Of a stretch of 58,776 nt of DNA, positions 28,170 to 35,618 are shown one piece after another (the first letter of the stretch is position 1; each line of letters begins with the position of its first letter). Where the stretch lies: positions 1 through 58,776 of the forward strand of contig JBBTXQ010000018.1 in the NCBI GenBank assembly GCA_038062165.1. The letters run 5' to 3'. The translations under genes were made by a program, and so were the position numbers. Under the pieces are notes generated by a model. It saw nothing but the letters and a program-made list of their open reading frames with translations. It was not told where the DNA came from and did no database searches. This stretch comes from DATDSR01 sp038062165. Its GTDB lineage: Bacteria > Patescibacteriota > Minisyncoccia > Phycocordibacterales > DATDSR01.

Positions 28170-28558
28170 TCGGCCTAGACATAGATCGTGCACTTTGTGC
28201 GCAAGTCGTGAGAGTATGTGTCACGCTAATCACACATGCAAAAGTTACCTGCAAAGGAAACTAATGGGGAGCAGGGTTCATTTGTGGCTAGTCCATTTAT
28301 GTTCTCTGCTTTCGCGCTCGCTTAAGTCGAGCGCCATTCTATCCGCAAGAAGCTTCGGTAACGGATAGGGTGTAACCACAGGAGCTAGCCCAGCCCTTAA
28401 CTTCAAGGGCTGGGTGAAATAAAGAAGTTATACTGTGAGCGCTTTCGTTTATCTTCTATACTCACAGCGAAATCCGCCAGCTGGCGGAAAGATAAACTAA
28501 ACTTGTAGATCCACTCTCTGCATTTCTATGCACGGCGGTTCGATTCCGCCCATCTCCA
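28162..28558 (+). ncRNA. ssrA: Transfer-messenger RNA (tmRNA)
   Basis: Rescues stalled ribosomes with SmpB. About 397 nt. The acceptor stem GGGGATG (28162-28168) pairs with CATCTCC (28551-28557), plus A at 28558; CCA is not encoded. The T-arm GGCGGTTCGATTCCGCC is clear. The tag frame starts at GCA 28251 (AKETNGEQ...), ends ...FSAFALA and stops at TAA 28323-28325 inside helix GCGCTC/GAGCGC: 24 codons. A hairpin CCAGCCCTT/CAAGGGCTGG (about 28390-28413) follows. The last pseudoknot pairs CTGTGAG/CTCACAG and GTTTATCTT/AAGATAAAC and holds an extra 16-nt palindrome (28473-28488). Confidence 0.95.
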
Positions 28559-28611
28559 TTCGACTCCTTCGCTTTTAGCGAAGTCGCTCATGGTAAACCA
28601 CCATGAGAGAA

Positions 28612-28644
28612 AAACAAAAGCGCCCTTCGGGGTGCTTTTGTTTT
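28612..28644 (+). terminator. Terminator after tmRNA
   Basis: ACAAAAGCGCCC / GGTGCTTTTGT stem with a TTCGG loop, then TTTT. Confidence 0.9.
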
Positions 28645-28708
28645 GTGGCGAATGCCCTGAGTGAGGAACACAGTGACGAATCGAACGGGCCGGAATATAC
28701 TCTTATCT

Positions 28709-28982
28709 ATGTACTTCGTTTACATGCTCAAAAATAGTTTCAATGATTTATACACCGGCATAACCGAAAACCCAACAGAACGCCTGAACTATCACAACTC
28801 AAAGCTGGGTGCACGGTTTACAAAAAACAAGCAAGCTTTTAATATTGTCTTTCTTGAGCAACACCAAACTCTTGCTGAAGCCCGCAAACGCGAAATCCAA
28901 ATCAAGAAGTAGCGCAGGGAAAAGAAGGAGCTGTTGATCGAAAGATACTCCAGAGGTTTGCCTACCAAGCAACGGTGTTAAT
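28709..28982 (+). pseudogene. GIY-YIG nuclease-domain gene broken by an in-frame TAG
   Basis: MYFVYMLKNSFNDLYTGITENPTERLNYHNSKLGARFTKN carries the GIY-YIG core; QTLAEARKREIQIKK is followed by TAG (28910-28912). The same frame continues RREKKELLIERYSRGLPTKQ to TAA at 28980-28982. Related proteins usually have Trp at the stop position (KREIxIKxW), so one change TGG to TAG is the simplest cause. TATACT at 28695-28700 lies 8 nt before the ATG. The truncated product of 67 residues may keep the catalytic core. Confidence 0.8.
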
Positions 28983-29084
28983 ATATTATTCGCGACCGAT
29001 TACGCCCATCTCTTTCAATACGGAGGCTTAGCCTCCACAAGATAAGTTCTAGACACGATCATCTGTTGGCACTACAATTAAGCC

Positions 29085-29435
29085 GTGACAGAACAAGACA
29101 ACAGTGGCTGGGTGTGGGGTATCCTGCTTATTGTCGTATTAGCATGGCTCTTGTGGCCCATGATTAAACCCTCCGAAACGGAAGGAAAGTGGCGGGCTAC
29201 CTACTACCCAGACGGTTGTCTTAACTGTTCAGATAGGGGGATATCCAGCCCATTTTTCGATACTGTAAACGAATGTACAGTGTGGGTTCACCAAAAGAAG
29301 TTGGAGCGTAATCATCTCAATAATTCAATGGATACAGCAGAATGTGGGTTTGATTGCAAAATGAATTACGACTTGGGAGCTGGGATCGAAGTCTGCAAGG
29401 AAACAGTAGATGTGTTTGGTAAGCCTAGTTTTTAG
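29085..29435 (+). CDS. Small single-span membrane protein with extracytoplasmic Cys
   Basis: 116 residues starting with GTG. TACAAT lies 6 nt before it, fitting a leaderless mRNA. A transmembrane segment at about residues 8-27 (WVWGILLIVVLAWLLWPMI) is followed by a polar domain with six Cys (YYPDGCLNCSDRG, NECTVW, AECGFDCKMN, VCKETVD), likely disulfide-bonded outside the membrane. No family recognised. Confidence 0.65.
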   Translation: MTEQDNSGWVWGILLIVVLAWLLWPMIKPSETEGKWRATYYPDGCLNCSDRGISSPFFDTVNECTVWVHQKKLERNHLNNSMDTAECGFDCKMNYDLGAGIEVCKETVDVFGKPSF

Positions 29436-29487
29436 ACCAGAGATATTACCCCCCACAAATATCAAAAGAAAATAAGCATCAACTATT

Positions 29488-29805
29488 ATGGATCTACCGG
29501 CATTAAATTTGAAAGACGTCTTTAGGTCACTCGGAAAACAAACTGTGTATCTAACACTGACACTTTTGAGTGGTATATTTATCGTTTTCTCAATTATTTA
29601 TGATAGATATATTTTGTTCGGAATCATGGTGTTTCTCTATGCAATTGTGGGTGTTTTCTGGAGGTTTTGTATAAAAGATCTACAAGACCTTTACCCTAAT
29701 GCAAAAAAGCAACTTACTATAATATTTCACATCGGCAACTTTGATTTGCTAGCCATTCTTTTGTATTGCCTCGAACACATCTTGCTTGCTACTATTTTCG
29801 TATAG
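29488..29805 (+). CDS. Small integral membrane protein, 105 aa
   Basis: Hydrophobic segments at about residues 19-38 (VYLTLTLLSGIFIVFSIIY), 42-60 (ILFGIMVFLYAIVGVFWRF) and 80-104 (IGNFDLLAILLYCLEHILLATIFV). The loop between is short and polar. Not recognised. It is codirectional with 29085-29435, 52 nt downstream. No SD is obvious; the ATG at 29488 is the only good start. Confidence 0.55.
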   Translation: MDLPALNLKDVFRSLGKQTVYLTLTLLSGIFIVFSIIYDRYILFGIMVFLYAIVGVFWRFCIKDLQDLYPNAKKQLTIIFHIGNFDLLAILLYCLEHILLATIFV

Positions 29806-29867
29806 CACACGCAATCTTTTGGTGTAACGAGCGGCCTATTTGTTGGACGTCCGAAACACGCAACCTA

Positions 29868-30089
29868 TCAGTAAGGCCTGGCGTAGTCCCACCTACTTTC
29901 CTCAATCTGGTCATCCATTATAACCTCATACGGTTTACTCTGGTGAATTTTACGCTCATCGTTCGCAACATAAGTTAGGATAACAAACACGACAGCAACA
30001 AAGAGTAGCAAACCGAGGGTTTGCAAAATTTTTTCACCCAACCAAGACCACAAAGGGCTGGGGAAATTTTTGGTAAACCAATCTTTCAT
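29868..30089 (-). CDS. Small membrane protein, 73 aa
   Basis: A short amphipathic N-terminus with aromatic residues (MKDWFTKNFPSPLWSWLGEK), one membrane segment (ILQTLGLLLFVAVVFVILTYV), then a charged tail with DDQIEESRWDY. The function is unknown. It lies 20 nt downstream of the larger membrane protein at 30110-30805 on the same strand and is probably cotranscribed with it. Confidence 0.6.
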   Translation of the reverse strand: MKDWFTKNFPSPLWSWLGEKILQTLGLLLFVAVVFVILTYVANDERKIHQSKPYEVIMDDQIEESRWDYARPY

Positions 30090-30109
30090 ATTTTGATAAA
30101 AATCAAAGA

Positions 30110-30805
30110 TTATTTTTCTATTAGGAATTCGCTTGACTCGTAGTCCTTAATAATTTTACCTGCCTGGCTCCAGTCGAAGTATGTTGATTGACACTCTGCA
30201 TCAAGGTTTGTTGGGCTAATAGGTGTAGTTTTCCTAAGATAATCTTCTGAACAATTGATAACGGTATAGTCGTTTTCATAAATGCACGATGCGTGAGTGT
30301 TGATATATGTCAGGCTCGTGCAAAAATTGTAATCAGCCCTTACCTTATTTTTCCTTTTGTTACACTCATAAACAGCATCTTGAACACTATTTTCAATGAT
30401 AGGCTTATAACACTCCGCAACTTTTGGCGTCAATTCATCGTAATGCTCTTTAGCTTCAGCATACTCTTTTTTCGCTTCGACTTTTGCTTGTTCATCTGCT
30501 CTTATTTTCTTTGCCCTATCTATCGGAATGAGCACTAAACCGATCGCTAAGACACTCAGGCTAACGACAAAAAGGATTGCCTGAAGTTTTGACGTCCTCC
30601 CCTTCTGAATTTTTACCCCTTTAATTACATACCGTATGATTCTGATTACAAATTCTGTGACTAAATAAAACACAACCATTCCTAAGCCTGAACTAACAAG
30701 AGCTACCCAAGTGGTAGTCCAAGAATCAAAGAAAACTCCATTAACGGCTGTGCCTAAACCGACGAGGGCAACCAGTAGTAACCAGTAATATGTACAACAT
30801 TCCAA
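30110..30805 (-). CDS. Membrane protein with Cys-rich extracytoplasmic domain; N-terminus probably frameshifted
   Basis: 231 residues from a TTG. Three hydrophobic segments lie in the first 105 residues (LLLVALVGLGTAVNGVFF, ALVSSGLGMVVFYLVTEF, AILFVVSLSVLAIGLVLI). Then comes a coiled helix (KVEAKKEYAEAKEHYDELTPK) and a domain with about six Cys. A better ATG at 30873 in another frame encodes MDNNIEQNKEGVGKELKAG followed by VGRFWNVVHI, which would join naturally to the first membrane segment by a single-base shift near 30790. So the true gene may be 30110-30873 with one indel, real or from sequencing. Family unknown. Confidence 0.65.
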   Translation of the reverse strand: MECCTYYWLLLVALVGLGTAVNGVFFDSWTTTWVALVSSGLGMVVFYLVTEFVIRIIRYVIKGVKIQKGRTSKLQAILFVVSLSVLAIGLVLIPIDRAKKIRADEQAKVEAKKEYAEAKEHYDELTPKVAECYKPIIENSVQDAVYECNKRKNKVRADYNFCTSLTYINTHASCIYENDYTVINCSEDYLRKTTPISPTNLDAECQSTYFDWSQAGKIIKDYESSEFLIEK

Positions 30806-30983
30806 AACCTACCAACTCCAGCCTTTAGTTCTTTTCCGACACCTTCTTTATTTTGCTCAATATTATTATCCATCGGACTAGTTTGTTTAACTCCCTATTT
30901 GTGACTCCTAAATGCTAGCACAAGGAGTGGTACATATCCACACCGAAACTTGCTATTTTGTATAAATTCGGTATATTAGCAAT

Positions 30984-31583
30984 ATGGCTAAGTTAGTGAA
31001 CCGTGCTGATTTTGTGGCTAAGATTAAGGCTAGGGGGATAGTCCTCTTTTCACCGCGCGATATACAAACAGTGTTCGGAGTTTCTAAGGTTGCTGCCACT
31101 TTCTTACTCCATCGCTATAAAAAAGGAGGTATTATCGTTAGCGTCAAGCGGGGTTTATATTCTTTCCCAGACGCCTTACCTCCTGAATTGTATCTAGCCA
31201 ACAAGCTTTATAATCCATCTTATGTATCACGCGAGTTTGCACTTTCCTACCACGGGATCATTCCCGAGACTGTCTACGAGATAACATCAGTAACTACAAA
31301 GGCAACTCGGCGGTTTGAGACGGTGGGTAAAATATATTCGTATAGGCGAATCAAGAAATCAGCATTTACAGGATACGTTGTGGAGAAACAGCGTGGATTT
31401 ACTTTCCGCATCGCAGATATTGAAAAAGCTTTTGTTGACAGCCTTTACTACCGAGTCCTTTTTAGCAAGAAACCTATTAGTCGTTTTGACAAGACTAAAA
31501 TTAACAAAGACAAGGCGCTTAAGTATGCGCAGTTATTTAATAATCAAAAACTTATTGCTATACTAAAAAGAACACTTCAATGA
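30984..31583 (+). CDS. AbiEi-type antitoxin / transcriptional regulator
   Basis: 199 residues. An N-terminal winged helix (LFSPRDIQTVFGVSKVAATFLLHRYKKGGIIVSVKRGLYSF) is followed by the AbiEi-like domain (YVSREFALSYHGIIPETVYEITSVTTK, FRIADIEKAFVDSLYYRVL). It represses its operon and neutralises the AbiEii partner in type IV toxin-antitoxin systems. TATATT lies 6 nt before the ATG, and it overlaps the toxin gene by 4 nt. Confidence 0.88.
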   Translation: MAKLVNRADFVAKIKARGIVLFSPRDIQTVFGVSKVAATFLLHRYKKGGIIVSVKRGLYSFPDALPPELYLANKLYNPSYVSREFALSYHGIIPETVYEITSVTTKATRRFETVGKIYSYRRIKKSAFTGYVVEKQRGFTFRIADIEKAFVDSLYYRVLFSKKPISRFDKTKINKDKALKYAQLFNNQKLIAILKRTLQ

Positions 31584-32335
31584 TAGGGTCAGAAATATTT
31601 GAACGTATTGCTCGGCAGGAACAAACAAGTGTATTCCCAAACATTGTCCGTGAATACGCGCAACACTTGTTTCTGACAGAACTATACCAACTTCAAGGAT
31701 CGGAGAGGTTGCTTTTCAAGGGCGGAACTGCGCTACGTATTGTCTATAACTCGCCACGTTTTTCAGAGGATTTAGACTTCTCTTTATTTGGGGTATCAAT
31801 TCCAGAGGCTACAAAATTTGTGGAGGACTTATTTGTTGGTGTTCTCGCGAAAATGGAGGCGAACGGCATTCGTGTGGACATAAGTAACAAATCACACTCG
31901 ACAAGTGGCGGATACGTTGGATTAGCCACCCTACACGCAGATGGCTATGCGCCTATAAACATAGAGTTAAACATATCATTCCGTAATGGCCGTGTTGTTC
32001 AAGCAGAAGTTGATAGCATTAGTAATAATTTCGTGCCAACTTACACATTATACCATCTACCACAGGAAGAACTGGTTGACGAAAAAGTGTTTGGGGCACT
32101 CATGCAACGAAAGAAGCCTAGGGATTACTACGACCTATACTTTATAATGAGAAAAGGGATGTTGTCACAAGAGCAAAAGGGCAAGCTGGCCAAAGTTTCT
32201 GCACAGATTGTTAATGAGGCTAGCAAGGTTGATTTCCGTACCGAACTTGAGGCATTTCTACCAGCAAGCCAACAAGCTATCATTCGCAACTTTTCACAGA
32301 CGTTAGAACGTGAGATGAGAAATCAACTCGCGTAG
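31580..32335 (+). CDS. AbiEii-type nucleotidyltransferase toxin
   Basis: 251 residues. LLFKGGTALRIVYNSPRFSEDLDFSLFG holds the nucleotidyltransferase GG(T/S) and D-x-D motifs. PINIELNISFRNG provides the third acidic position, and KVFGALMQRKKPRDYYDLYFIMRKG is the helical C-terminal signature. Known relatives add nucleotides to tRNA acceptor ends and stop growth. Paired with the upstream AbiEi-like antitoxin. Complete. Confidence 0.92.
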   Translation: MIGSEIFERIARQEQTSVFPNIVREYAQHLFLTELYQLQGSERLLFKGGTALRIVYNSPRFSEDLDFSLFGVSIPEATKFVEDLFVGVLAKMEANGIRVDISNKSHSTSGGYVGLATLHADGYAPINIELNISFRNGRVVQAEVDSISNNFVPTYTLYHLPQEELVDEKVFGALMQRKKPRDYYDLYFIMRKGMLSQEQKGKLAKVSAQIVNEASKVDFRTELEAFLPASQQAIIRNFSQTLEREMRNQLA

Positions 32336-32424
32336 GCAACTTTGGCTAAATCGGGAATGTAAACGTAACCTTTTGTATTGTGAATCATAGTTCCAACACC
32401 CTTCACTGTGTTCCACCACTTCGC

Positions 32425-32453
32425 AAAAAAGGTCCCTTGGGGGACCTTTTTTT
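32425..32453. terminator. Bidirectional terminator
   Basis: AAAAAAGGTCCC / GGGACCTTTTTTT perfect stem, 4-nt loop. The remaining 120 nt to the next gene show nothing convincing; a reverse 83-codon frame runs through this hairpin and is rejected. Confidence 0.9.
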
Positions 32454-32574
32454 GCTTCGCGGTGCACGCACCTAACTTTGATAAATAATGGAGAGTCGTT
32501 TGTAAATTAACGTCGGCATTGCGAGAAGTGGTAGGACCCTGCGTAGCGTTAGCGAAGCAGGGTATAATTATCAA

Positions 32575-32811
32575 ATGTTTTACGTTTACATACTTAAAGA
32601 CGAGACAGGTAGAAAGTACATTGGTTGCACTTTTGATTTAAAAAATCGTATAGCTGAACATAACGCAGGAGAAACAAAATCGACTAAAAATCGTGGGCGT
32701 CAATCTTTAGTCTGGTACGGTTGTTTTCCTAGCAGGAAGTTAGCTTATGATTTTGAAAGTTACCTTAAATCCAGCTCCGGCCACGCTTTCACCCGCAAAC
32801 ATTTAATCTAA
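32575..32811 (+). CDS. GIY-YIG nuclease-domain protein
   Basis: 78 residues, compact and complete. FYVYILKDETGRKYIGCTFDLKNRIAEHNAGE holds YIL, YIG and the catalytic Arg; TKNRGRQSLVWYGCFPSRKLAYDFESYLKSSSGHAF follows, with the Glu of the active site in FESYLK. TATAAT is followed by 6 nt and ATG, so it is probably leaderless. This is the third GIY-YIG gene within 5 kb. Confidence 0.88.
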   Translation: MFYVYILKDETGRKYIGCTFDLKNRIAEHNAGETKSTKNRGRQSLVWYGCFPSRKLAYDFESYLKSSSGHAFTRKHLI

Positions 32812-32861
32812 CAAGAGACTCTTAATTGAGAGCCTTTTGTTTATAACGGGGTTGGCCTATA

Positions 32862-34763
32862 ATGTTAAATGTGGGCAGTGCTAATAATAAAACGAAATTA
32901 CCTGTAGTTATTCTGTTTGTTTCCATTATTTTTATTGCTGTTTTGGGTTATTCAATTGCTGATATTGATAACAACGTAGCTATTAGTCCAGCTTCAAACC
33001 TAGCTCAATCGTTACCCCAAAGTGGGCCGGACGGTTATTTTGATATTGCGGTTATTGATGCGCTCTATGGGACAAGTGCGCTCGGACAGAGAAATTTTGA
33101 CAGAGATGTGCTCGGGGTTATTAATTTGATTTCGACCACTTCGCCTTTCAAAGAACGTAAGTCCCAGTTAAAAGTTAACAAAGTTTTTACTGGACTTAAT
33201 TTTAACTGCGTTGCACTGGCTACCACAACCATTGGTTGTGATCTGACTCAAGTAACAGCCGAGCTCGCGAATAGGGGCATTAAATATGATAAGGCGATAC
33301 TGCTTACAAATTCCAAGGGATCTGGCCATGCCAGTTTGAATGCAACAATCACTCGAATTACTCGAACTAATTTGAACCTCTCCTTACATGAATTGGGCCA
33401 CATGCTCGGACTCTATGATGAAGGTCGTGTTTACAAATCAAATGCGCCATGGCAAGGTACAGATGCGAATATATACTCCGGCACATTGCCGAGTAGTACC
33501 TGGGTAAATCAAGGGATTGCGGCCCAATATACAAGAGGTTGTCTCTATCGAGATACATACTGTGCGTTGCCAATGAGTGTGATGCGCAGTCTCAACAAGC
33601 AGTACTTATACTACAGTCCGCCGGGGGAGTATGTGATTAATCAGAAGTTGGATGCTATTGCCGGGCCTTCACCGACTCCTTTCGTGCGTTTAACCACAAA
33701 CAAAACAATTGTTAAAAAGGGTGGCAGCTTGAACATGGGATGGTTTACTTTTGGCGCTACAAGTTGCATTGCCTCGGGAGAGTGGACAGGAGACAAGCCC
33801 ACGCACGGATATATTACCGTTACCCTTACTCAACCAGGCACTTATGTCTACACCATAAGCTGTATGGGTGGAGGCATAACTCTAAGCCGCAGTGTCTCGT
33901 TGATTGCGGATGATATACCGCCCATTGTGGACGCGCCCACAGTTGCGCCGATTAATTCTACGGGTCAACTGGAACGCTCGGTTACGATTTCTGCCGTGGC
34001 AAGTGACAATGTGGGCCTCGCTTCTGTTTCGTTTTACGTTGATGGTCGCAGAGCTGCTACCGACACTAAACCGCCATACGCTATCGGCTGGAATACAAAG
34101 AAGATTATAAACGGTCCGCACACGCTCGAAGCGGTGGCCACTGACCTGGCTGGGCACATGTCAACGAGTAGTCCCACGTTTGTAAATGTTTTAAATATTA
34201 ACGCTCCTCCGAGTGTTGACGCGGGAGCCGACAAAGTAGTCGCACAGACGGGTCCTGTGTCGCTTGTTGCCAAGATCATAGACGACGCTCTGCCTTATCC
34301 GTACAAGCTAATCGTTAGGTGGAAACTACTTACAGGCCCAGGGGCAGTCAAGTTTAACACAACTACAAAGAGTGCCGTGACGGCCACATTGTCTCTGTTT
34401 GGTACTTACAATTTCCAGATCGTGGTTTATGACAGGCAATACTATGCCACTGATACGATCTCTGTCTTGGTAGACAAGGATGCATTTGCAACCCCAACAT
34501 CAAGCTCAACCACCTTGACTCCTGAAGTGCCTAAAATAATCAAGAATTCACCCACGAGCTTCACTCTAACCACTATCGGCAGTGCAATATCAATTTCTTG
34601 GAGCAAAGTAAGTGGTCCGGGCGAAGTGACTTTCAGTAGACCGGATTCATTCTTCACCGACGTTACAGTCGATACTTCCGGCGAGTATGTTATAAGGCGC
34701 ACTGTTACCCTAATGGGAAGAAAATCTATAGACACAGATTTTAAAATCGTTGCAGATGAATAG
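32862..34763 (+). CDS. Secreted metallopeptidase-like protein (M64-like) with Ig-like domains
   Basis: 633 residues. N-terminal signal anchor (LPVVILFVSIIFIAVLGYSI). Residues about 58-190 resemble IgA-peptidase M64: FDIAVIDALYGTS, YDKAILLTN and the zinc motif HELGHMLGLYDE (His176, Glu177, His180, third ligand Asp186). After a Cys-containing stretch come Ig-like or PKD-like domains (VGLASVSFYVDGRRAA, DAGADKVVAQTGPVSLVA, SWSKVSGPGEVTFS). The last domain recurs in the next gene. TATAAT overlaps the ATG, so an in-frame GTG at 32871 may be the leaderless start. Confidence 0.8.
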   Translation: MLNVGSANNKTKLPVVILFVSIIFIAVLGYSIADIDNNVAISPASNLAQSLPQSGPDGYFDIAVIDALYGTSALGQRNFDRDVLGVINLISTTSPFKERKSQLKVNKVFTGLNFNCVALATTTIGCDLTQVTAELANRGIKYDKAILLTNSKGSGHASLNATITRITRTNLNLSLHELGHMLGLYDEGRVYKSNAPWQGTDANIYSGTLPSSTWVNQGIAAQYTRGCLYRDTYCALPMSVMRSLNKQYLYYSPPGEYVINQKLDAIAGPSPTPFVRLTTNKTIVKKGGSLNMGWFTFGATSCIASGEWTGDKPTHGYITVTLTQPGTYVYTISCMGGGITLSRSVSLIADDIPPIVDAPTVAPINSTGQLERSVTISAVASDNVGLASVSFYVDGRRAATDTKPPYAIGWNTKKIINGPHTLEAVATDLAGHMSTSSPTFVNVLNINAPPSVDAGADKVVAQTGPVSLVAKIIDDALPYPYKLIVRWKLLTGPGAVKFNTTTKSAVTATLSLFGTYNFQIVVYDRQYYATDTISVLVDKDAFATPTSSSTTLTPEVPKIIKNSPTSFTLTTIGSAISISWSKVSGPGEVTFSRPDSFFTDVTVDTSGEYVIRRTVTLMGRKSIDTDFKIVADE

Positions 34764-35493
34764 ATTGCTAAAAATTATAGTATCTTTTTTTGTTATTTAC
34801 GGATTATTTACTTATTACAAGGGAGTAGAGATTAGCAAACCACAAACAGCGACCTCAACATCCATCTCAACCTATACGAACGATGTAGAGATTAGCAAAC
34901 CACAAACAGTAACTTCTACGAAAAAAGTTATTTCAACCTCAACAACAACTCCAGAGATCGAGATAGATACAATAGAGGCAGGAGATCTGATAGGGGATTG
35001 GGATAGCAGTTTTTATCTAGATGAACTATCTGACACAGAAGAGTATGTAGAAGAATCTGAAACGGAATACCCAGAAATGGTAGAAGTTGAATATGAAGAA
35101 ATTACGTTGTCCGAGCAAGTTGTCGATTTTGGCACCGAGAACGAAAACGAAAATGAGGATGAGGTGGATGAGGAGATTGATATTGAAGAAACTATGTTAC
35201 CCGAGGAGATTGATAATGAAATGAGCCCTACTCAAGTTCAAACCCAAACACAAACCCAAACAATTAGTTTGCCAGTTTTGTATGCGGGTATCAATGTACC
35301 CCTACCTATTGGCGAGGAGATTATTGTCTCTTGGAGCAAAATAAGCGGTCCGGGCAATATGACTTTCAGCAACCCAAACGATTTAGTAACAAACGTTACT
35401 GTAGATAGTGTGGGCAATTATTTATTGCGCCGGACTATCTCTCAAGATGGAGTAGCTCCGATAATTTATGACTACGTCTTTATTGTGCAGTAG
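34756..35493 (+). CDS. Surface protein with acidic linker and C-terminal Ig-like domain
   Basis: 245 residues from ATG 34756, overlapping the previous gene by 8 nt. N-terminal membrane anchor (LLKIIVSFFVIYGLFTYYKG), a direct repeat EISKPQTATSTS / EISKPQTVTSTK, a very acidic low-complexity middle, a QTQTQTQT run, then one Ig-like domain (VSWSKISGPGNMTFSNPNDLVTN) matching the C-terminal domain of the upstream gene. Probably an extracellular stalk protein cotranscribed with the metallopeptidase. Confidence 0.75.
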   Translation: MNRLLKIIVSFFVIYGLFTYYKGVEISKPQTATSTSISTYTNDVEISKPQTVTSTKKVISTSTTTPEIEIDTIEAGDLIGDWDSSFYLDELSDTEEYVEESETEYPEMVEVEYEEITLSEQVVDFGTENENENEDEVDEEIDIEETMLPEEIDNEMSPTQVQTQTQTQTISLPVLYAGINVPLPIGEEIIVSWSKISGPGNMTFSNPNDLVTNVTVDSVGNYLLRRTISQDGVAPIIYDYVFIVQ

Positions 35494-35521
35494 TCAGGAT
35501 TGTGTGCTAGAATGATTTTCT

Positions 35522-35608
35522 ATGGCTTTTCACAAACATCTTAATTGGCTCTTCGTGGCTTGTTTGGTTGTACTCGGGGCATTGACTATCATGGCCCTTT
35601 TCCTGTAG
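35522..35608 (+). CDS. 28-aa membrane peptide upstream of ftsH
   Basis: MAFHKHLNWLFVACLVVLGALTIMALFL: a short polar N-terminus then one membrane span. TAGAAT lies 8 nt before the ATG, and the ftsH ATG is 10 nt after the stop. It is too short for standard gene callers. It could be an FtsH-associated micropeptide or a leader peptide; both ideas are inference. Confidence 0.4.
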   Translation: MAFHKHLNWLFVACLVVLGALTIMALFL

Positions 35609-35618
35609 GAATAAGAAT

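Noticed and set aside
32323..32574. 83-codon reverse-strand frame after the AbiEii gene
   Set aside because: It runs through a strong bidirectional terminator and overlaps the toxin gene end; no start signal.
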